A stretch of DNA of 5,167 nucleotides, taken from contig CAMLHR010000106.1 in NCBI GenBank assembly GCA_946479915.1, forward strand, positions 1-5,167, given 5' to 3'. The stretch is from an uncultured Lysobacter sp. (lineage in GTDB: Bacteria; Pseudomonadota; Gammaproteobacteria; Xanthomonadales; Xanthomonadaceae). Of the stretch, positions 1-5,167 are shown in pieces (position 1 is the first letter of the stretch; the number at the start of each line of letters is the position of its first letter). The notes below the pieces were generated by a model. The model did not search any database. It worked only from the letters and a program-made list of their open reading frames with translations, and was not told the DNA's origin. The position numbers and the translations under genes are program-made.

Positions 1-1679
1 TCGCCTGCGACTTCCGGGTGGCGACCGACGAGGCGTCCACGCGCATCGGCCTGCCGGAGGTGAAGCTCGGGATCTATCCCGGCTGGGGCGGCAGCGTGCG
101 CCTGCCGCGGCTGGTCGGCGCGCCGGCGGCGTTCGACATGATGCTGACCGGTCGCGCGCTGTCGGCGAAGGCTGCGCGCGCGATCGGCCTGGTGGACCGC
201 GTGGCCGAGCCCGGCCTGCTGATCGACGCGGCGGTGGGCCTCGCGTTGCGGCCGGGGCAGCGGCCGTTCCGGCAACGCGCGCTCGCATGGCTCACCAACA
301 CCTGGCCGGCGCGCCAGCTGCTCGCGCCGGTGCTGGTCAAGCAGGTGGCGCGCAAGGCGCGGCGCGAACACTACCCGGCGCCCTATTCGCTCATCGAGAC
401 CTGGCGCCGCGCCGGCGGCGGCATCCAGAAGCGCCTGGCCGCCGAGCGCCGCAGCGTCGCGAAGCTCGCGGGCACGTCCACCGCGCGCAACCTCATCCGC
501 GTGTTCTTCCTGCAGGAACGGCTGAAGAAGTCCGGCGGCGGCGACCACGGGATCGGCCACGTGCACGTGGTCGGGGCCGGCGTGATGGGCGGCGACATCG
601 CCGCGTGGGCCGCCTACAAGGGGTTCCAGGTCACGCTGCAGGACCGCGAGCAGCGCTTCATCGACGCGGCGCTGTCGCGCGCGGGCGAGCTGTTCGCGAA
701 GAAGGTGAAGGACGAGGCGAAGCGCCCCGCCGTCGCCGCGCGCCTGGCCGGCGACCTGGACGGCGACGGCGCCGCCGCCGCGGACCTGGTGGTCGAGGCG
801 ATCATCGAGGACGCCGACGCCAAGCGCGCGCTGTACGCGCAGGTCGAGCCGCGCATGCCCGCCGGCGCGCTGCTGGCCAGCAACACCTCGTCGATCCCGA
901 TCGCCGCGCTGGCGTCGGGCCTGGCGCGCCCCGCGCAGTTCGGCGGCCTGCACTACTTCAACCCGGTCGCGCTGATGCCGCTGGTGGAGATCGTCCACCA
1001 CGACGGCATCGACGAGGACACCGCGCGCCGGCTGGCCGCGTTCTGCCGCGCGATCGACAAGCTGCCGGTCCCGGTGGACGGGACGCCCGGGTTCCTGGTC
1101 AACCGCGTGCTGTTTCCCTACCTGCTCGAGGCGGCGACCGCGTTCGCCGAGGGCATCCCGGGCGCGGCGATCGACAAGGCCGCGCTGAAGTTCGGCATGC
1201 CGATGGGACCGATCGAACTGATCGACACCGTGGGCCTGGACGTGGCCGCGGGTGTCGGCGCGGAACTCGCCCCGTTCCTCGGCCTGCCGGTCCCGGACAT
1301 GCTGTCCGCGCCGCCGGAAGCCGGCAAGCGGGGGCGCAAGGATGGCCAGGGCCTGTATCGCTGGGAGGCCGGCAAGGCGGTGAAGCCGGAGCTGCCGAAG
1401 GACTACGCGGCGCCCGCGGACCTCGAGGACCGCCTCGTCCTGCCGCTGCTCAACGAATCGGTGGCCTGCCTGCACGACGGCGTGGTCGCCGACGCCGACC
1501 TGCTGGACGCGGGCGTGATCTTCGGCACCGGGTTCGCCCCGTTCCGCGGCGGTCCGATCCAGTACATCCGCGACACCGGCGCGGACGCATTGCTGGCGCG
1601 GCTGGAATCCCTCCGCGCGCAGCATGGCGAACGTTTCGCACCGCGACCGGGCTGGGATTCACCGGAACTGCGTCGCTAG
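1..1679 (+). CDS. FadB/FadJ-type enoyl-CoA hydratase / 3-hydroxyacyl-CoA dehydrogenase, 5' truncated by window edge
   Basis: Multifunctional beta-oxidation protein: hydrates trans-2-enoyl-CoA, then oxidises L-3-hydroxyacyl-CoA with NAD+, probably in a cytosolic complex with a thiolase not seen here. The reading frame runs from base 3 with no start in view; 558 residues are visible, and by alignment to E. coli FadB roughly 120 are missing. The tail of the hydratase domain shows IGLPEVKLGIYPGWGG, whose Glu (codon 57-59) matches the second catalytic Glu of FadB; the first lies upstream. A helical linker follows (about 240-540). The NAD-binding Rossmann motif GAGVMGG starts at 573. Dehydrogenase catalytic residues are in NTSS (near 885), His in LHYFNPV (951-953), Glu in VEIV (987-989) and Asn in FLVNR. 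The C-terminal domain has PMGPIELIDTVGLD and GRKDGQGLYRW, then a second half-repeat with FGTGFAPFRGG. TAG stop at 1677-1679. It converges on the pilZ operon. Family is near certain; fadB versus fadJ cannot be settled without the neighbouring thiolase. Confidence 0.95.
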   Translation, partial: ACDFRVATDEASTRIGLPEVKLGIYPGWGGSVRLPRLVGAPAAFDMMLTGRALSAKAARAIGLVDRVAEPGLLIDAAVGLALRPGQRPFRQRALAWLTNTWPARQLLAPVLVKQVARKARREHYPAPYSLIETWRRAGGGIQKRLAAERRSVAKLAGTSTARNLIRVFFLQERLKKSGGGDHGIGHVHVVGAGVMGGDIAAWAAYKGFQVTLQDREQRFIDAALSRAGELFAKKVKDEAKRPAVAARLAGDLDGDGAAAADLVVEAIIEDADAKRALYAQVEPRMPAGALLASNTSSIPIAALASGLARPAQFGGLHYFNPVALMPLVEIVHHDGIDEDTARRLAAFCRAIDKLPVPVDGTPGFLVNRVLFPYLLEAATAFAEGIPGAAIDKAALKFGMPMGPIELIDTVGLDVAAGVGAELAPFLGLPVPDMLSAPPEAGKRGRKDGQGLYRWEAGKAVKPELPKDYAAPADLEDRLVLPLLNESVACLHDGVVADADLLDAGVIFGTGFAPFRGGPIQYIRDTGADALLARLESLRAQHGERFAPRPGWDSPELRR

Positions 1680-1684
1680 CCAGG

Positions 1685-1704
1685 ATTCCCGCCTGCGCGG
1701 GAAT
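1685..1704. repeat. dRS3-like inverted repeat (hairpin) between converging genes
   Basis: Perfect palindromic stem ATTCCCGC (1685-1692) and GCGGGAAT (1697-1704) with a 4-base loop, CTGC. It sits in the 32-base gap between the stop of the + strand dehydrogenase (1679) and the stop of pilZ (1712). It fits the ATTCCC-N8-GGGAAT pattern known from neisserial dRS3 elements, and similar short repeats are, as I recall, dispersed between genes in several GC-rich proteobacteria. Neither strand has a T-run after the stem, so it is not a classical intrinsic terminator, though a stable hairpin here could stabilise 3' mRNA ends or reduce read-through in both directions. That role is inference. Confidence 0.7.
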
Positions 1705-1711
1705 GACGACG

Positions 1712-2071
1712 CTACATCGTGTGCGTCGGCTTCCCGTCCTGGTGGCCGGCCAGCAGCGCCTCGATCTTGCCGCGCGCGGCCTCGCCCTCGGCGGTGTCGC
1801 CGAACTGCACGCCGATGCCGGGCGTGCGGTTGCCCTGTGCGCCCGGCGGCGTGACCCACACGACCTTGCCGGCGACCGGCAGGCGTTCCTTGGACTCGGG
1901 CAGCGTCAGCAGCACGAACACTTCCGCGCCGAGGAAATAGCGCTTCGGCGTCGGCACGAACACGCCGCCGTTGCGCAGGAACGGCATGTACGTCGTGTAC
2001 AGCGCCTGCTTGTCCTTGATCGCGAGCGACAGGATGCCCTGACCGCCCGCGCCCGCCACGCCTGCACTCAT
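1712..2071 (-). CDS. pilZ: Type IV pilus assembly protein PilZ
   Basis: Single-domain PilZ protein of 119 residues, close to the 118 of Pseudomonas PilZ. Cytosolic; needed for type IV pilus biogenesis and twitching. In Xanthomonas the orthologue binds the pilus ATPase PilB and the EAL-domain protein FimX (established knowledge). Visible hallmarks of this subfamily are GILSLAIKDK (residues 12-21), YMPFLRNGGVFVPTPKRY (28-45), LPVAGKVVWVTPPGAQGNR (64-82), GIGVQF (85-90) and the C-terminal PTHTM. The RxxxR and [DN]xSxxG c-di-GMP-binding motifs of canonical PilZ domains are absent, as in other true PilZ orthologues, so direct c-di-GMP binding is unlikely. The ATG start overlaps the holB TGA (ATGA) and has a good Shine-Dalgarno, GGAG, 6 bases upstream. 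TAG stop at 1712-1714. It is the last gene of the leftward operon. Confidence 0.96.
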   Translation of the reverse strand: MSAGVAGAGGQGILSLAIKDKQALYTTYMPFLRNGGVFVPTPKRYFLGAEVFVLLTLPESKERLPVAGKVVWVTPPGAQGNRTPGIGVQFGDTAEGEAARGKIEALLAGHQDGKPTHTM

Positions 2072-3141
2072 CGACTGCTCCGCCGTTCCCCATGTGCGTG
2101 CGGCGGGCCGGACGCGTCGCGCCAGGCCAGCAGCACCTCGGCCACCGCCAGGTCCGCGCGCACCGGCGTGCGCAACAGGTCCCTGGCGCGGTTGGCCGCG
2201 TCGAACCACGCGGCCAGCCTGCGCGTTCGCCGCGGGTCGGTCAACCCGTCCCGGGCGGCCGCCAGCGCGAGGTCCGCGGCGTGCATGAGGCGTTCGCCGC
2301 CCTGCCCGTCGGCGACCCAGCGCTGCGCGGTCGCGACCGGCGCGACCTTCCCGTCCCGGACGCGGGCGAGGTCGTCCGCGACCTCCTTGCGCAATGCCAG
2401 CCCGCCCCCGCGCAGCCAGGCGTCGGCCAGGCCCGGATGGCCGCGCGCGGCGGCCAGCGCCTCGGCGGCCGCCGGCGCGCGGTGCCCCTGGGCCGCGAGC
2501 CAGTCCAGCGCCTCCGCCTGCGGCGGCAGGCGCAGTTCGACGCGCTGGCAGCGGCTGCGGATCGTCGCGGACAGGCGCGCGGGCGCGGCGGTGACCAGCC
2601 ACAGGTGGCGCCCGGGCTGCGGTTCCTCCAGCGTCTTGAGCAGCGCGTTCGACGCGGCGTGGTTGATGGCATCGGCCGGGTCCACGAGCGCGACCTGCGC
2701 CCCGCCGAGCTGCGACGTCAGCGCGAGCCGCTCGGACAGCGCGCGGACCTGCTCGATGACGATGTCGCTGCGCAGCTTGCCGGTCTTCTGGTTGAGGACG
2801 TGCCCGATGAAGATCGCGTCCGGATGGCCGGGATGGCCCCAGGGCTGCGCGCGCGCGCCGTCCGGGCGCAACTCGATCGGGTCGGCCTGCGTGCGCGCCG
2901 CGAACAGCCGGCAGCCGCGGCAGGTGCCGCAGGCTTCGCCGCCCGGCGCGCGCTGCTGGCACAGCAGCCGCCGTGCGAGGCGCTCGGCGACCAGGCGCTT
3001 GCCCAGCCCGGCCGCGCCGCAGAACAGCAAGGCATGGCCCAGGCGCCCCGCGTCGATGGCGGTGGCGGCCTGGTCGTACGCGCGTTGCTGCCACGGGGCG
3101 AGCGGCGCGTCGAAGTCGACCGGGGCGGCGCCGTCGCTCAT
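2068..3141 (-). CDS. holB: DNA polymerase III subunit delta prime
   Basis: Clamp-loader subunit that, with delta and DnaX, loads the beta sliding clamp at primed DNA. 357 residues, slightly longer than E. coli HolB (334). AAA+ layout: LGHALLFCG then a P-loop-like GAAGLGKR (42-49); four zinc-type cysteines at 61, 71, 74 and 77 (CGTCRGC); Walker-B-like ALVDPAD (150-156) followed by SNALLKTLEEP (163-173), a signature shared by DnaX and HolB; sensor-1 region WLVTAAP and the clamp-loader SRC motif in ATIRSRCQ (191-198). The P-loop ends in Arg where Ser/Thr is usual. A short extra segment (about 95-120) precedes the conserved SDIVIEQVRAL helix compared with E. coli. The C-terminal third is Ala/Arg-rich and helical, as expected of the collar domain. 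The ATG at 3141-3139 overlaps the tmk stop (ATGA), with GAGGG 9 bases upstream; its own TGA overlaps pilZ. DnaX is excluded by length and by the gene order. Confidence 0.95.
   Translation of the reverse strand: MSDGAAPVDFDAPLAPWQQRAYDQAATAIDAGRLGHALLFCGAAGLGKRLVAERLARRLLCQQRAPGGEACGTCRGCRLFAARTQADPIELRPDGARAQPWGHPGHPDAIFIGHVLNQKTGKLRSDIVIEQVRALSERLALTSQLGGAQVALVDPADAINHAASNALLKTLEEPQPGRHLWLVTAAPARLSATIRSRCQRVELRLPPQAEALDWLAAQGHRAPAAAEALAAARGHPGLADAWLRGGGLALRKEVADDLARVRDGKVAPVATAQRWVADGQGGERLMHAADLALAAARDGLTDPRRTRRLAAWFDAANRARDLLRTPVRADLAVAEVLLAWRDASGPPHAHGERRSSR
2078..2081 (-). promoter_or_regulatory. Ribosome binding site of pilZ
   Basis: GGAG on the - strand, six bases before the pilZ ATG and inside the end of holB. 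It is well spaced and supports the ATG at 2071-2069 rather than a start further upstream in the same open frame. Confidence 0.65.
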
Positions 3142-3788
3142 CCGGCCAGGCCCTCGCGGTAGCGGCGCAGCTGCGCAACGGCGTCCGCGGCGACGTCCAG
3201 CGCCGGCCGCGTCGCGTCGATCACGCGGAAGCGCGCGGGATGCGCGCGCGCCCGTTCGAGGAACGCGTCGCGGACGCGCTCGAAGAACGCATCCTGCTCG
3301 CGCTCGATCCGGTCCGGACCGCCGCCTTCGCGCCGGTGCGCGCGGCCGCGGCCCTCGGCCACGCCGAGGTCGAGCAGCAGCGTCAGGCCGGGCTCGATGC
3401 CCACGACCTGCCGTTCCAGCGTCTCGATGAAGGTGCCCTCGAGGCCGCGGCCGCCCCCCTGGTAGGCGTGGCTGGAATCCGTGAAGCGGTCGCTCACCAC
3501 CCAGGCGCCGCGTTGCAGCGCGGGCAGCACCCGCTCGTGCACGTGCTGCGTCCGCGACGCGAACATCAGCAGCAACTCGGCTTCGGGGACGGGGGGGTCG
3601 TCGTCGGTGTGCAGCAGCAGGTCGCGGATGCGTTCGGCCAGCGGCGTGCCGCCCGGCTCGCGCGTGGCGACGACCTCCGCGCCGGTCGCGAGCAGGCTGT
3701 CGCGCAGCGCGGCCAGCACCGTGGACTTGCCGGCGCCCTCGCCGCCCTCGACGGTGACCAGGCGCGGTTCGGTGCGCAACACGCTCAA
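3138..3788 (-). CDS. tmk: Thymidylate (dTMP) kinase
   Basis: Phosphorylates dTMP to dTDP with ATP, an essential cytosolic step of dTTP synthesis. 216 residues from the chosen start, typical for the family. P-loop GGEGAGKST (15-23); TMP-binding TREPGGTPLAERIRDLLL (42-59); SDRFTDSSHAYQGGGRG (99-115) with the DR[FYH] motif; DLGVAEGRGRAHRRE (140-154), an Arg-rich LID typical of bacterial type II enzymes, followed by DRIERE. Start: the frame stays open far upstream, so length does not decide it. I take TTG (3788-3786), which overlaps the mltG stop as TTGA and has GGGAA 5 bases upstream; the alternative is GTG at 3782-3780, two codons later. The TGA at 3138-3140 overlaps the holB ATG. The coding strand has a run of seven C (3591-3597) with the frame intact. 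Confidence 0.96.
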   Translation of the reverse strand: MSVLRTEPRLVTVEGGEGAGKSTVLAALRDSLLATGAEVVATREPGGTPLAERIRDLLLHTDDDPPVPEAELLLMFASRTQHVHERVLPALQRGAWVVSDRFTDSSHAYQGGGRGLEGTFIETLERQVVGIEPGLTLLLDLGVAEGRGRAHRREGGGPDRIEREQDAFFERVRDAFLERARAHPARFRVIDATRPALDVAADAVAQLRRYREGLAG

Positions 3789-4828
3789 TGCCGTTCCCGG
3801 TAGCGGCGCAGGTACTCGCGCACGGCCGCCTGGTGCTCGGCGAGCGTGTCGGAGAACACGTGCCGCCCGCTGCCGTCGCCGACCGCCACGAAGTACAGCG
3901 CCTTGCCCTCCGCCGGCTGCGTCGCGGCGTGCAGCGCATCGACGCCCGGCATCGCGATCGGCGTCGGCGGCAGGCCGGCACGGACGTACGTGTTGTACGG
4001 CGTGTCCTGCGCCAGGTGCGCGCGCGTGATGTTGCCTGCGTAGTCGTCGCCGATGCCGTAGATGACCGTCGGGTCGGTCTGCAGGCGCATGCCCTTCTCC
4101 AGGCGCCGCACGAACACGCCCGCGATCCGGGCTCGCTCGGCGGGCACGGCCGTTTCCTTCTCGACGATGGACGCGAGCACCAGCGCCTCTTCCGCCGTGT
4201 CGAACGGCAGGTCGTCCGCGCGCGCCTCCCACGCCGCCTGCAACGCGCGCGCCATCGCGTCGTGCGCGCGGCGCAGGAGGTCCAGGTCGCTGTCCCCGCG
4301 CGTGTAGACGTAGGTCTCCGGCAGGAACCGGCCTTCCGGGTGCTGGCCCGCCTGGCCGAGCGCCTCCATCAGGGCGTCGTCGTCGAGGTCCGCGGTGTCC
4401 TGCACCAGGGTGTCGTCGCGCGCGAGCGCAGCGCGCAGCTGCCGGATGTTCCAGCCCTCGACGATCGTGAAGCGGTAGGACAGCACGTCGCCGTCGCGCA
4501 TGGCGACCAGCACGTCGCGCGGGGTCATGCCCGGCTCGAGCGCGTACTCGCCCACCTGGATCCTGCCGGCGGCGTCGAGCTGGCGCGCGAGCAGCTGCCA
4601 TTCGACGTCGTGGCCGGTGGCGACCCCGGCCTCGCGCAGGCGGCGCAGCACCGTCACGAACGAATCGCCCGACTCGACGGTGACCGAGTCGCCCTTCGAC
4701 AACCCGTGGATCGCGCCGCCGGCGAACGCCTGGTAGTGGTGCCACGCCGTGTAGGCGGCGAACCCGGCCAGCAATGCGAACAAGGCCAGGACGATGCGGA
4801 AGCGTCCCTGTTGGCGGCGTCGACTCAC
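3785..4828 (-). CDS. mltG: Endolytic peptidoglycan transglycosylase MltG (YceG)
   Basis: Inner-membrane lytic transglycosylase that cuts nascent glycan strands internally and is thought to set their final length. 347 residues against 340 in E. coli. A basic N-terminus (SRRRQQGRFR) is followed by one membrane anchor at about residues 11-29, giving a short cytosolic tail and a periplasmic body. A LysM-like segment includes GDSFVTVLRRLREAGV (54-69), then GEYALEPGMTPRDVL (93-107). The YceG domain shows FTIVEGWNIRQL, EGRFLPETYVY (165-175) and LASIVEKETAVP (218-229); Glu223 of SIVEKE is the expected catalytic residue. It continues with GMRLQTDPTVIYGIGDDY and YNTYVRAGLPPTPIAMPG, all characteristic. 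The GTG start (4828-4826) overlaps the pabC stop as GTGA, with GGGGGA only 3 bases upstream. No other start codon lies nearby that keeps the membrane segment intact. TGA at 3787-3785 overlaps the tmk start. Older names confuse it with aminodeoxychorismate lyase because it neighbours pabC. Confidence 0.96.
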   Translation of the reverse strand: MSRRRQQGRFRIVLALFALLAGFAAYTAWHHYQAFAGGAIHGLSKGDSVTVESGDSFVTVLRRLREAGVATGHDVEWQLLARQLDAAGRIQVGEYALEPGMTPRDVLVAMRDGDVLSYRFTIVEGWNIRQLRAALARDDTLVQDTADLDDDALMEALGQAGQHPEGRFLPETYVYTRGDSDLDLLRRAHDAMARALQAAWEARADDLPFDTAEEALVLASIVEKETAVPAERARIAGVFVRRLEKGMRLQTDPTVIYGIGDDYAGNITRAHLAQDTPYNTYVRAGLPPTPIAMPGVDALHAATQPAEGKALYFVAVGDGSGRHVFSDTLAEHQAAVREYLRRYRERH

Positions 4829-5167
4829 GAATCCCCCGAAGCGAACGCAGGATGCACGGCGCCCAGCGCGCCGCGCAGCGCCGCCACGGACGGGTGCGGC
4901 GGCCAGGCGCGATCCTGCAGGCGCGCCACGGGCAGGATACCCCGCACCGCGTTGCACAGGACCACCGCGTCGGCGCCCTCGACGTCGTCGCGCCGAAGCC
5001 GTGCCTCGGTCGCACCGGCGGCCTGCAGCAGCCACGCGCGGCAGGTGCCGGCCACGCCGCAGCGATCGACCGGCGGCGTCTGCCAAGTCCGGTCGCGCAG
5101 CACGAACACGTTTGCCGCGGTCGCGCCGGCGACGTGGTCGTCGCCATCCAGCAGCAGCCCCTCGTCG
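4825..5167 (-). CDS. pabC: Aminodeoxychorismate lyase PabC, C-terminal part (start beyond window)
   Basis: PLP fold-type IV enzyme that splits 4-amino-4-deoxychorismate into 4-aminobenzoate and pyruvate for folate synthesis. Only the last 113 residues are present, about 40% of a roughly 270-residue protein; the right window edge cuts it. Reading from 5166: DEGLLLDGDDHVAGATAANVF matches the fold-IV stretch that ends in sNlF; TPPVDRCGVAGTCRAWLL matches the E. coli TPRLDQAGVNGIMR segment that contacts the cofactor phosphate; DAVVLCNAVRGILPVARL is the conserved NalrGilPV strand near the C-terminus. At the place where E. coli and Pseudomonas PabC have a Glu five residues before the Asn of NvF, this protein has Gly (codon 5127-5125). 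TGA at 4827-4825 overlaps the mltG GTG. Position upstream of mltG supports PabC over other fold-IV aminotransferases, though a related D-amino-acid or branched-chain enzyme is not strictly excluded from this fragment. Confidence 0.88.
   Translation of the reverse strand, partial: DEGLLLDGDDHVAGATAANVFVLRDRTWQTPPVDRCGVAGTCRAWLLQAAGATEARLRRDDVEGADAVVLCNAVRGILPVARLQDRAWPPHPSVAALRGALGAVHPAFASGDS

Noticed and set aside
1685..1710. The hairpin as a classical rho-independent terminator.
   Set aside because: No T-run follows the stem on either strand, so it is recorded as a dRS3-like repeat instead.
2092..3162. A + strand open frame antisense to holB, about 356 codons.
   Set aside because: Its composition is repetitive Arg/Ala/Gly with no recognisable domain, and holB on the other strand has full clamp-loader motifs.
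287..3430. A + strand open frame of over 1,000 codons crossing the dehydrogenase, the gap, pilZ, holB and much of tmk.
   Set aside because: It is an artefact of very high GC with few stop codons. The translation is low-complexity Arg/Ala/Gly/Pro-rich without any domain, and it overlaps five genes that have clear family motifs.
4829..5086. An N-terminal extension of mltG starting near 5086.
   Set aside because: The added residues are the shifted frame of pabC; MltG homology and the membrane anchor begin right after the GTG at 4828, which also forms the stop/start overlap.
3138..5147. An extended - strand frame that would lengthen tmk through all of mltG and into pabC.
   Set aside because: Only the last 216 residues have Tmk motifs. 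The upstream part is the shifted frame of mltG and pabC, with Arg/Ala-rich low complexity.
1..5167. Search for CRISPR arrays, tRNA/rRNA genes, insertion sequences, toxin-antitoxin pairs or phage genes.
   Set aside because: No direct repeats with spacers, cloverleaf-like segments, terminal inverted repeats or such protein families were seen; coding density is almost complete with housekeeping genes.

Overview
The window is very GC-rich, with codon third positions almost all G or C. Gene content and order point to a gammaproteobacterium of the Xanthomonadaceae/Lysobacteraceae type (for example a Lysobacter or Luteimonas relative). The series pabC-mltG-tmk-holB-pilZ is the known arrangement in xanthomonads, and mltG-tmk-holB-pilZ is also found in pseudomonads. 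Genus assignment is inference from gene order and composition only.

Layout: two transcription units converge near position 1700. On the + strand, positions 1-1679 hold the 3' four-fifths of a two-domain fatty-acid oxidation protein (enoyl-CoA hydratase / 3-hydroxyacyl-CoA dehydrogenase, FadB/FadJ type); its start lies upstream of the window. A 32-base gap follows, carrying a perfect 8-bp inverted repeat of the ATTCCC-N8-GGGAAT type. From the right edge leftwards on the - strand runs a tight operon: the 3' end of pabC (folate synthesis), mltG (septal/nascent peptidoglycan transglycosylase), tmk (dTMP kinase), holB (DNA polymerase III delta prime) and pilZ (type IV pilus assembly). The operon promoter lies beyond the right edge.

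All four junctions of the operon are 4-base stop/start overlaps of the form NTGA (GTGA, TTGA, ATGA, ATGA), so the five proteins are probably translationally coupled. The genes serve growth-linked tasks (folate/one-carbon supply, dTTP supply, replication clamp loading, cell-wall turnover), with the pilus factor PilZ at the tail. The + strand beta-oxidation gene is functionally unrelated and only shares the 3' border.

I see no RNA gene, CRISPR array, insertion sequence, phage gene or defence system. No stretch over 300 bases lacks a gene. I found no convincing undescribed system. The points most worth a look are the apparent loss of the PLP-contacting glutamate in PabC, the uniform NTGA coupling including a TTG start for tmk, and the dRS3-like hairpin between the converging genes.
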